Positions 1 through 4,410 of a DNA stretch of 5,406 bases are shown here, in pieces. The position numbers were made by a program, and so were the translations under genes. This stretch comes from Actinomycetota bacterium. GTDB lineage: Bacteria; Actinomycetota; Actinomycetes; Acidothermales; Acidothermaceae. Location: NCBI GenBank assembly GCA_003134755.1, contig PLCK01000251.1, positions 157-5,562 of the forward strand. The letters are read 5' to 3'. Within the stretch, counting starts at the first letter, position 1, and each line of letters opens with the position of its first letter. The notes below the pieces were generated by a model. It had not been told where the DNA came from. It saw nothing but the letters and a program-made list of their open reading frames with translations, and searched no databases.

Positions 1-33
1 TCATTGGCTCGGCCGCGAGGCGCCCACGTTCTG

Positions 34-40
34 AAAGGGA
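34..40 (+). promoter_or_regulatory. Ribosome binding site for the membrane-protein gene
   Basis: The purine run AAAGGGA ends six bases before the ATG at 47, a good Shine-Dalgarno position. It supports 47 as the start. The 46 bases before the ATG otherwise hold nothing I can recognise. Confidence 0.5.
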
Positions 41-46
41 CTTGCC

Positions 47-502
47 ATGTTCGGTCACGACACCCCACGACTCGCCGTGCGTATCACCGCCGCGCTCGCA
101 TTGGCCGCAGACATCGCGATCCATGCGGACCTCGCTCCCGACCACCTCAAAGAGGTGCCCTACCTCGGCGCACTCTTCGTCGAGCTCTCCGTCCTCCTGA
201 CCGCCGTCTTGATCGGCGTCATCCTCGCCCCGCGACTCGACATCGTCTGGATGTGCGGCGCGGTGCTCTGCGGCAGCGCCGCCGTCGCCTTCATCATCAG
301 CAGGACCGTCGGTCTGCCCGACGTCCATGAGGGCTGGACCAGCGACGGCGGACTCGGGCTCGCCTCGTTACCAGCCGCCGCCATCTTCTTGATCTGCGCG
401 TTTCGGGGACGCCGGACTGCACCCTGGGACTGGTTCGGCGGCGTACTGCCGCCCAGCAGTCGGGGGTTGCGAGCGGCGCGAAATAGCGGAGCACGTCGGT
501 AG
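47..502 (+). CDS. Small four-helix integral membrane protein, function unknown
   Basis: The protein has 151 residues. Four hydrophobic stretches are visible: about 9-28, 39-61, 65-87 and 102-119. The tail from 120 on is polar and Arg-rich (RGRR near 119-123), so it is probably cytoplasmic by the positive-inside rule. Between helices 1 and 2 the sequence HLKEVPYLGALF resembles a pattern I have seen in small actinobacterial membrane proteins of unknown role, where a His/Leu segment precedes Pro-x-hydrophobic-Gly-x-Leu-Phe. This is family resemblance only and gives no function. No catalytic motif, cofactor site or signal-peptidase site is evident. The start is supported by the purine-rich ribosome site. 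The gene converges on the minus-strand toxin-antitoxin unit, with 23 bases between the two stop codons, and shows no link to a partner gene. The existence of the gene is fairly sure; its role is not known. Confidence 0.75.
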   Translation: MFGHDTPRLAVRITAALALAADIAIHADLAPDHLKEVPYLGALFVELSVLLTAVLIGVILAPRLDIVWMCGAVLCGSAAVAFIISRTVGLPDVHEGWTSDGGLGLASLPAAAIFLICAFRGRRTAPWDWFGGVLPPSSRGLRAARNSGARR

Positions 503-503
503 C

Positions 504-532
504 CAAAAACCTGAGGCTGGCGGTCTCAGCCT
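504..532 (-). terminator. Probable rho-independent terminator of the toxin-antitoxin unit
   Basis: Read on the minus strand, a 6-bp stem AGGCTG/CAGCCT (514-519 with 527-532) with a seven-base loop is followed by CAGG and then five Ts (505-509). The stem overlaps the stop codon of the 526-726 gene and lies between two convergent genes, where a terminator is expected. The stem is short, so confidence is moderate. Confidence 0.45.
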
Positions 533-726
533 GGGGGACTCATGCCTATGGCTCGCACATCCACAGCCTCCACTGCGATATGACCCGCGCCGGCGTCCAA
601 GGCGTGCACGGCACGAATGTCAGTGCCGGTGTCGTGGATGTACGCAATGCCGGCTCGATCCCCCACAACCGACATCTCGTATCCAGGTGGCACCGCGTAC
701 TCGTCGCGCCAGGGCTCCAAGATCAA
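526..726 (-). CDS. Small hypothetical protein with an EPW...PPG motif
   Basis: The protein has up to 66 residues and no membrane segment or signal peptide. The N-terminal sequence ILEPWRDEYAVPPGYEM resembles the start of small acidic actinobacterial proteins of unknown function in which an EPWG-x-x-Y/H-x-x-PPG block opens the chain. This is recall of a pattern, not a database hit. The start is weak: the first usable codon is TTG at 726, no good ribosome site precedes it, and an in-frame stop lies at 751-753. An ATG at 751 exists only in another frame, so the 5' end could be damaged. The gene follows the toxin on the same strand after 64 bases and ends inside a probable terminator, so it may be the last gene of that operon. 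Nothing visible links it to toxin function. Confidence 0.5.
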   Translation of the reverse strand: MILEPWRDEYAVPPGYEMSVVGDRAGIAYIHDTGTDIRAVHALDAGAGHIAVEAVDVRAIGMSPPG

Positions 727-790
727 TCGGATGGGTATGGACGACCGGCATCACGATCGTTTCCTCGAAAGTGTGCGGAGGCCGCGGCAG

Positions 791-1090
791 TTAGTCGAGG
801 TCGAATGCGGCGTGGATCGCCTGTGTCAGCGCGGTTTCTTGCTCGTCCAGAAAGAAGCCCACCTGAGGCCCGAGCAACGTGACCGGGACCGTGACGATGT
901 TGTCGCAACTGACGACGTAGGCGTGGTCGAGTCCGTTTGCCGGGCCGACCGGAACCTCCGTGGACAGGCCGCGGATGGTGCTGGTGATCGGCGCTACGGT
1001 GACTCGGGTCAGGTGTGGGCGCACCCGCTCGCGGGTGAGCACTAACACAGGGCGGGTCTTGTCCAGCCGGGCCGTGTGAATCGGTCGCAT
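791..1090 (-). CDS. mazF: MazF/PemK-family toxin (endoribonuclease)
   Basis: The protein has 99 residues from the ATG at 1090, close to the usual MazF length of about 100-120. Family blocks appear in order: DKTRPVLVLTR (residues 10-20), VAPITSTIRGLSTEVPVG (32-49, the conserved core with the Thr-Ser and Arg that lie in the RNA-binding groove in this family), and SCDNIVTVP (61-69). MazF toxins cleave mRNA, and sometimes rRNA or tRNA, at short specific sequences and act as SH3-like dimers. The recognition sequence cannot be read here. The ATG overlaps the antitoxin stop in TGATG by one base, which indicates translational coupling; a TTG one codon earlier is less likely. The partner upstream is an RHH antitoxin, the standard arrangement. 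The gene looks intact. The family is near certain; the symbol is generic. Confidence 0.9.
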   Translation of the reverse strand: MRPIHTARLDKTRPVLVLTRERVRPHLTRVTVAPITSTIRGLSTEVPVGPANGLDHAYVVSCDNIVTVPVTLLGPQVGFFLDEQETALTQAIHAAFDLD

Positions 1091-1326
1091 CAATCGAGGT
1101 CTTCGAGCGGGGCCGCCGCGGCGAACTCAGCGAGTCCATCCAGGTCAGGATCTGGCTCCTGCCGGCTAAGAATCGCGGCGTCTCGCTCAGCGACCTTGCG
1201 GCGCCGCTCGCGTTCGAGGGCTCGAGTTACCACGGCCGCGCGACTGCCCGCGTCGCCGCTACGAACGAGATCGTCGATGAACGCGACCATCTCATCGGAA
1301 AGCCGAATCGCGATCTGAGTGCTCAT
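1090..1326 (-). CDS. Ribbon-helix-helix antitoxin of the MazF pair
   Basis: The protein has 78 residues. The N-terminal part is a ribbon-helix-helix DNA-binding fold: strand TQIAIRL (3-9), helix from DEMVAFIDDLV (11-21), turn with SGDAGSR (23-29), then helix AAVVTRALERERRRK (30-44). The C-terminal third is acidic and Pro/Ala rich (EPDPDLDGL, EDLD) and probably wraps the toxin, as in other MazE-like antitoxins. The start MSTQ at 1326 is preferred over the ATG at 1356 because the strand begins there in family members. The upstream extension (10 residues, MRIPSWYRFG) would be translated from a probable promoter region. The protein should bind its own promoter as a dimer and neutralise the downstream toxin. 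It lies 5' of the toxin, and the two genes share one base. Confidence 0.88.
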   Translation of the reverse strand: MSTQIAIRLSDEMVAFIDDLVRSGDAGSRAAVVTRALERERRRKVAERDAAILSRQEPDPDLDGLAEFAAAAPLEDLD

Positions 1327-1332
1327 ACCAAA

Positions 1333-1363
1333 ACGGTACCAGCTTGGGATGCGCATTGGGATG
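1333..1363 (-). promoter_or_regulatory. Putative promoter/operator of the toxin-antitoxin operon
   Basis: On the minus strand, TACCGT (1338 to 1333) fits the actinobacterial -10 pattern TANNNT. It ends six bases before the antitoxin ATG, so transcription would begin at or next to the start codon (leaderless mRNA). Just upstream, CATCCCAA occurs twice in direct orientation with a 12-base period (plus strand TTGGGATG at 1344-1351 and 1356-1363), a plausible operator for an autoregulating RHH antitoxin. No convincing -35 box is seen. This is pattern-based inference. Confidence 0.3.
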
Positions 1364-1394
1364 TCGGCAGCCGCTAGGCCATTTCGAGCACCTT

Positions 1395-1464
1395 CACGAC
1401 GTCCCGCACGCTTGTGACCTGCGGAGATGTCGTTTCGGGTTGGCGGTCGAGGTGGGACTTGAAC
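1395..1464 (+). repeat. Left attachment-site-like direct repeat (diverged copy of the tRNA-Ser 3' end plus flank)
   Basis: This 70-base stretch matches 3776-3845 without gaps at an offset of 2381, with nine mismatches (61/70). Its right part, 1441-1464, matches the last 24 bases of the tRNA-Ser gene including the encoded CCA (TGG on this strand). Its left part matches sequence downstream of the tRNA. Weak similarity continues left to about 1377. The position and content fit the distal att site of an element inserted at the tRNA 3' end. The divergence means it is old, or came from a different element with a related att core. Confidence 0.75.
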
Positions 1465-1529
1465 TCTGACAAGGTCGTCTCATCCGGTGTCGGCCGATGC
1501 CGCGCGCTACCGCATTTCCGCAGGTCACA
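1413..1529. repeat. Inverted repeat TGTGACCTGCGGA(G/A)ATG flanking the left att core
   Basis: The left arm 1413-1429 and the right arm 1513-1529 (inverted) agree at 16 of 17 bases. A third copy lies at 3794-3810 in direct orientation, 15 of 17 matching the 1513-1529 arm. The left arm and the third copy belong to the att-like repeats; the inverted copy stands alone inside the element. The arms share TGTGACC with the arm-type motifs, so extra integrase or accessory-factor binding is possible. The 83 bases between them contain the tRNA-like segment. Confidence 0.6.
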
Positions 1530-1594
1530 GGCCTAATTCCGTATCGCGCTGTGCCGTCTCATGACACCCGGATCCGACTACTTCCACGAAATCC

Positions 1595-1614
1595 TGTGAC
1601 CACTTCGTGACCAC
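1595..1614 (+). repeat. Arm-type integrase binding-site pair (left)
   Basis: TGTGACCAC (1595-1603) and CGTGACCAC (1606-1614) lie 11 bases apart in direct orientation. The same pair occurs at the right end of the element (3735-3754). Paired repeats at one helical turn on both sides of the core are typical arm sites of tyrosine integrases with an N-terminal arm-binding domain. The role is inferred from position and repetition. Confidence 0.5.
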
Positions 1615-1909
1615 CCCAAGATCATCTTTGGCGAGAACACCGCGTTCCGCTTTGGCGTTGAGACCGAGCGAACGGGAATCCGCGGCCCGCGCGGGTGACT
1701 ACGCACCGTGACGGTTACCACGGTCGGCAAATCCTTGCCGCCGGCAACTAACTCTCATGCCGATGAGCGGATATCTCACTCAGCGGTGGCAGCTCAGGGA
1801 CTAGGCAGGTTGCGACCGGGGCGAACGACCGATGTGCTGCCAGTGAAGTTCGGTACAGACTGTGATCGTGTCGAGACTCGGTAGGACCGGTCCGCCATGC
1901 GACGTCACC

Positions 1910-1947
1910 CCGGCCGGGCCAGGGGCAGTAGGGCGGCCCGTGGCCGG
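1910..1947 (+). promoter_or_regulatory. Strong GC hairpin in the leader of the prenyltransferase gene
   Basis: CCGGCC (1910-1915) pairs with GGCCGG (1942-1947) and GGGCC (1916-1920) with GGCCC (1935-1939). This gives an 11-bp stem with a two-base bulge and a 14-base loop. It ends seven bases before the ribosome site of the 1966 gene. There is no T-run, so it is not a classical terminator. It could protect the mRNA or modulate translation, or be chance in GC-rich DNA. Confidence 0.35.
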
Positions 1948-1954
1948 CATACGC

Positions 1955-1960
1955 AGGAGA
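1955..1960 (+). promoter_or_regulatory. Ribosome binding site deciding the cis-prenyltransferase start
   Basis: AGGAGA ends five bases before the ATG at 1966. The frame is open back to 1897, but the residues before 1966 are Arg/Gly-rich, come from the hairpin region and do not resemble the family. This site therefore fixes the start at 1966. Confidence 0.75.
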
Positions 1961-1965
1961 CAGTA

Positions 1966-2625
1966 ATGAAGAGCTTTAGTCGACTCCCGCAACACATTGG
2001 CATTATTCCTGACGGCAATCGAAGGTGGGCTCAGCACAAGGGACTGAAGAAGCAGGACGGGTATGAGTCCGGCCTTCGGCCAGGACTCGAGCTGTACGAA
2101 CTATGTTTGGAGCTGGGGATTAAGGAGCTAACCTTCTACGGGTTCACGGTAGATAACACAAAACGCCCCTCCGTGCAGATCACAGCTTTTCAGAAAGCGT
2201 GTGTCGACGCCGTTAAATACCTGGCAAGCAAAGACACGGACTTGCTGGTCGTCGGGAACACTCAGTCGCGATTCTTTCCAAAGGAACTACTGCCGTACAC
2301 CGAGAGAACTAGATGCGGGAGCGGTCTCCTCAAAGTCAACTTCCTGGCCAACTATGGCTGGAACTGGGACCTCAACTATTCGGTGCAGAACAGAGCCACC
2401 AGCTCAAGTGGCAACATCATTGACGGTATAGCGTCTTCGGATATCTCAAGAATCGACTTGATCATCCGCTGGGGCGGCGGGCGAAGGCTGAGTGGATTCT
2501 TACCGATCCAGTCAGTCTATGCGGACTTCTATGTGTTGGATGAGATGTGGCCCGACTACAGCGTTGAGCAAGTCTACAAGGCGTTGGAATGGTATCAAGA
2601 CCAAGACATCACGCTGGGCGGTTAG
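1966..2625 (+). CDS. Divergent cis-prenyltransferase (undecaprenyl-diphosphate-synthase superfamily)
   Basis: The protein has 219 residues, slightly shorter than typical UppS (about 230-260). Family regions are seen in order: HIGIIPDGNRRWAQ (10-23, with the catalytic/metal Asp16), FYGFTVDNTKRP (57-68, equivalent to the FSxENWxRP block), FLANYGWNWDL (126-136, for AANYGGRWDI), and IDLIIRWGGGRRLSGFLPIQ (163-182) followed by YADFY and MWPDY (194-198). Arg168 and Arg174 match the diphosphate-binding Arg pair of UppS. Oddities: GGE has become GGG (Gly172), the metal-binding Glu of YAELY is Asp187, the usual GHxxG is GYESG (32-36), and the C-terminal RRFGG is TLGG. These enzymes condense isopentenyl diphosphate onto an allylic diphosphate in the cytosol. 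The altered sites suggest a different acceptor, chain length or bond, as in the head-to-middle branch (lavandulyl-type synthases), but that is inference. It is not the housekeeping uppS by sequence or context. It is the sole intact gene in the element, and its G+C is much lower than its surroundings. Confidence 0.85.
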   Translation: MKSFSRLPQHIGIIPDGNRRWAQHKGLKKQDGYESGLRPGLELYELCLELGIKELTFYGFTVDNTKRPSVQITAFQKACVDAVKYLASKDTDLLVVGNTQSRFFPKELLPYTERTRCGSGLLKVNFLANYGWNWDLNYSVQNRATSSSGNIIDGIASSDISRIDLIIRWGGGRRLSGFLPIQSVYADFYVLDEMWPDYSVEQVYKALEWYQDQDITLGG

Positions 2626-2725
2626 CCTCGCGGTTTCATGGCGGGGTGGCGTGAGCTCGTGTCGTTGACCTGAAAAGTGCCCCTACCTGCCTCGGCGAAG
2701 GTAAGTTGCGCCCAAACGCCAGACG
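2626..2725 (+). other. Junction between cargo gene and integrase; possible IS end relic
   Basis: These 100 bases contain no coding sequence that continues the integrase; an in-frame stop (TAA, 2702-2704) closes its frame. The stretch at 2665-2690, TTGACC followed by TGAAAAGTGCCCC, reminds me of the ends of IS21-type elements, but I find no inverted partner in the window. It may mark a rearrangement that removed the integrase 5' end. A short inverted repeat TACCT/AGGTA (2684-2688 and 2699-2703) is also present. Confidence 0.25.
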
Positions 2726-3702
2726 TTGTCGGCATTTCTGACCGAAACCTGGCTGCCTGCGATCGAGCGCACGATCAAGCCCGGCACGTTCGAGTCATAC
2801 CGACGTAACGTTCGGCTGCACATCGCCGGTCGCAGCGTCGGCTCGTTGACCCTTCAGCAAGTGCAGCCGTTTCACCTCAACAACCTCTACGCGACGCTGC
2901 TCGCGGGCGACGACACGCACCGTCCGCTGTCTGCCCGATCGGTTGGCTACATCGCCGCAATCGTGCACCGGGCGTTTCGCGATGCGGTCCGCTGGCAAGC
3001 GATCGTTCGCAACCCCGCCGATGCGGCCGATCCGCCGCGGCCCTCGGCGAGACCCGAGATGCAGACCTGGACGGCGAGCCAGCTCGGCCGATTCCTCACG
3101 GGCATCGCCGAGGATCGGCTGGCCGGCGCATGGTGGCTGCTCGCGACAACGGGGATGCGCCGCGGCGAGGCACTCGGGCTTCGATGGGCGGACGTCGAGC
3201 TGGCCGCGGGGTCGCTTCGTATCGTCCGAACGCTGATCACGACTGATGCGCGCCGCAAGGGCGAGCCAGGCATCGCCTGGGGCACGCCGAAGACCGCGAA
3301 AGGCCGGCGAAGTGTGGCCCTTGACCCGACGACCGTGGCTGCGCTGCGCCAACACCGGAGCCGCCAGCTCGAGGAACGCATCGCGCTTGGTGCCAGCTAC
3401 GCCGACCAGGACCTCGTCGTCTCCGGTCCCGACGGCAGCCCGGTGCACCCGAAGGCGTTGAGCTACTACTTCGTCCGGGAGTCGAAGCGGATCGGGTTAC
3501 CGGCGGCCGGTTGCACGATCTCCGGCATACCCACGCGACGCTGGCGCTGCGCGCGGGCGTCCACCCGCGGGTCGTGCAGGAACGACTCGGCCACGCGAAC
3601 GTCGGCATCACCTTGGATACGTACAGTCACGTCGACCTCGACATGCAGGCCGCCGCGGCGGAGGTCGTTTCGGCTCTCGTTACCGGCGCGAGCCCGGGGT
3701 AG
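2726..3702 (+). pseudogene. Tyrosine integrase, N-terminally truncated and frameshifted
   Basis: The first frame (from TTG 2726) carries the core-binding SAM-like domain (about 4-100: FLTETWLPAIERTIKPGTF, then the NVRLHI segment) and the start of the catalytic domain, with TGMRRGEALGLRW (catalytic Arg145) and TPKTAKGRRSV (188-197, catalytic Lys region). After KRIGLP (255-259) the homology jumps by a one-base deletion (or two-base insertion) in the GC-rich 3499-3510 segment into the frame that reads LHDLRHTHATL, LGHANVGIT and DTYSHV, holding the second Arg, the His and the nucleophile Tyr; that frame stops at 3700-3702. Unshifted, the first frame runs to 3739 with unrelated residues. The N-terminal arm-binding domain usual in this family (about 60 residues) is absent and a stop precedes the first codon. 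Repaired length would be about 325 residues versus the usual 370-400. It likely mediated insertion at the adjacent tRNA-Ser. A sequencing error could explain the frameshift but not the missing N-terminus. Confidence 0.85.
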
Positions 3703-3734
3703 CGGGGTCGTCCCGACCAAGATCGTTCCTGGAC

Positions 3735-3754
3735 TGTGACCACTCTGTGACCAC
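3735..3754 (+). repeat. Arm-type integrase binding-site pair (right)
   Basis: TGTGACCAC occurs at 3735-3743 and 3746-3754, an exact tandem pair with an 11-base period, 21 bases before the right att-like repeat and just after the integrase. It matches the pair at 1595-1614 in sequence, spacing and orientation. In an excised circle the two pairs would flank the core, as expected for arm sites of attP. Confidence 0.55.
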
Positions 3755-3775
3755 TGGGCCAATTTCGGCGATTTT

Positions 3776-3845
3776 CACGACGCCCCGCAAGCCCGTGACC
3801 TGCGGAAACGTCGTTTCGGGGTGGCGGTGGAGGTGGGATTTGAAC
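3776..3845 (+). repeat. Right attachment-site-like repeat overlapping the tRNA-Ser 3' end
   Basis: This is the partner of 1395-1464 (61/70 identical). Positions 3822-3845 are the 3' end of the intact tRNA gene; 3776-3821 is the DNA just downstream of it. Weak similarity goes left to about 3757. This would be the att site that keeps the tRNA functional after insertion. Confidence 0.75.
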
Positions 3846-3911
3846 CCACGGAGAGCTTTCACCCTCACACGCTTTCGAGGCGTGCTCCTTAGGCCGCTCG
3901 GACACGCCACC
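3822..3911 (-). tRNA. tRNA-Ser (anticodon CGA)
   Basis: The gene is 90 bases including an encoded CCA (87 without). The anticodon stem is CACGC/GCGTG around loop CTCGAAA, so the anticodon CGA (3875-3877 on the plus strand) reads UCG codons. The T arm is GTGGG-TTCAAAT-CCCAC, and the variable arm is long, as in class II tRNAs. The acceptor 5' strand GGTGGCG faces CTCCACC: six pairs form, but position 6-67 is a C-U mismatch, which is odd for a functional tRNA. The discriminator is G, as usual for Ser. The gene lies 20 bases after the stop of tadA on the same strand and may be co-transcribed with it. Its 3' end is the target of the adjacent element. Confidence 0.93.
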
Positions 3912-3931
3912 GCGGGGTAGGTTACCGGAGG

Positions 3932-4375
3932 TCAGCGTCGGAACCGGAACCACGCGGTCAGCAGGGCGGCGCAGTCCTCCTCCAGAACCCCGCCGACGAC
4001 CTCGGGACGGTGGTTGAGCCGGCGGTCCCGCACCACGTCCCACAGTGACCCGACTGCGCCCGACTTCGGGTCGCGAGCGCCGAACACGACCCGGTCCAGG
4101 CGGGCCAGCACGATGGCGCCCGCACACATGGTGCACGGCTCCAGGGTGACAACCAGGGTGCAGCCAGCCAACCGCCACGAGCCGAGCGCGGCGCCCGCGG
4201 CACGCAGCGCGACGACCTCGGCGTGCGCCGTAGGGTCGTGGCCTCGCTCGCGCTCGTTGCGCCCCCGCCCGACCACGGCGCCGTCGGGACCCAACACGAC
4301 ACACCCGACCGGCACGTCGCCGGGCCCCACGCCTGGCTGCACGCTCGCCGCCTCGGCCAGGGCCAGCCGCATCAC
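3932..4375 (-). CDS. tadA: tRNA-specific adenosine deaminase TadA
   Basis: The protein has about 147 residues, the usual TadA length. It deaminates adenosine to inosine at the wobble base of tRNA-Arg(ACG) in the cytosol. The zinc-deaminase motifs are complete: HAE at 51-53 (His51 zinc ligand, Glu53 proton shuttle) and PCTMC at 80-84 (Cys81 and Cys84 zinc ligands). Also present are DVPVGCVV (20-27), GRN (38-40) and the family block FGARDPKSGAVGSLWDV (98-114). The start is uncertain: GTG 4375 or the ATG next to it at 4372; neither has a clear ribosome site. The frame stays open upstream past the preceding stop without a better start codon. The gene sits 35 bases after its associated protein gene, and the two are probably one operon. 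The tRNA-Ser beside it is not its substrate. It looks normal and chromosomal. Confidence 0.93.
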   Translation of the reverse strand: MMRLALAEAASVQPGVGPGDVPVGCVVLGPDGAVVGRGRNERERGHDPTAHAEVVALRAAGAALGSWRLAGCTLVVTLEPCTMCAGAIVLARLDRVVFGARDPKSGAVGSLWDVVRDRRLNHRPEVVGGVLEEDCAALLTAWFRFRR

Positions 4376-4410
4376 GTCGTCGAATCGGGAGCGACCCGGG
4401 CGCCCGACGC

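Larger units (their letters stand above)
1466..1965. other. Non-coding left part of the element
   Basis: I see no convincing gene in these 500 bases. They hold the inverted copy of the TGTGACCTGCGG motif (1513-1529), one pair of arm-type motifs (1595-1614), a 10-bp palindrome CCCGCGCGGG (1686-1695), a 6-bp hairpin CGGCAA-ATCC-TTGCCG (1725-1740) and the leader hairpin of the prenyltransferase gene (1910-1947). A minus-strand open frame across 1801-2037 overlaps the prenyltransferase start and has no recognisable content. The region may be attP-arm DNA plus the promoter of the cargo gene; I could not identify a clear -10/-35 pair. Confidence 0.5.
1395..3845. mobile_element. Compact tRNA-Ser-integrated element, about 2.4 kb
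   Basis: The element is bounded by the two att-like direct repeats. It holds two pairs of arm-type motifs, one cargo gene (divergent cis-prenyltransferase) and a tyrosine integrase whose C-terminus lies next to the intact tRNA gene, the usual arrangement for elements inserting at a tRNA 3' end. No replication, transfer, capsid or excisionase gene fits in the remaining space. The integrase is truncated and frameshifted, so this is either a decayed remnant of a larger element or a small satellite-like cargo unit mobilised in trans. The boundaries are inferred from the repeats, and the exact crossover cannot be placed. The low G+C of the cargo gene supports foreign origin. Confidence 0.65.

Noticed and set aside
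1561..1599. Short open frame starting ATGACACCCGG in the left non-coding region
   Set aside because: It has twelve codons only, no ribosome site and no recognisable sequence.
1413..1614. CRISPR-like array from the repeated TGTGACC motifs
   Set aside because: Repeats are short, in mixed orientation and irregularly spaced, and no cas genes are present; integrase-site repeats explain them better.
1897..1965. N-terminal extension of the prenyltransferase by 23 residues
   Set aside because: The extension is Arg/Gly-rich, derived from the hairpin leader, and the ribosome site at 1955-1960 fits the ATG at 1966.
1801..2037. Minus-strand open frame of 78 codons over the prenyltransferase start
   Set aside because: It overlaps the well-supported gene start, runs through the leader hairpin and has no family features or good ribosome site.
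3499..3510. Programmed ribosomal frameshift joining the two integrase frames
   Set aside because: No slippery heptamer or downstream structure is evident, and the integrase is already truncated at its N-terminus; decay or a sequencing error is simpler.
3705..3718. Small hairpin GGTCG-TCC-CGACC after the integrase as a terminator
   Set aside because: The stem is only five base pairs with no T-run, so termination is not supported.
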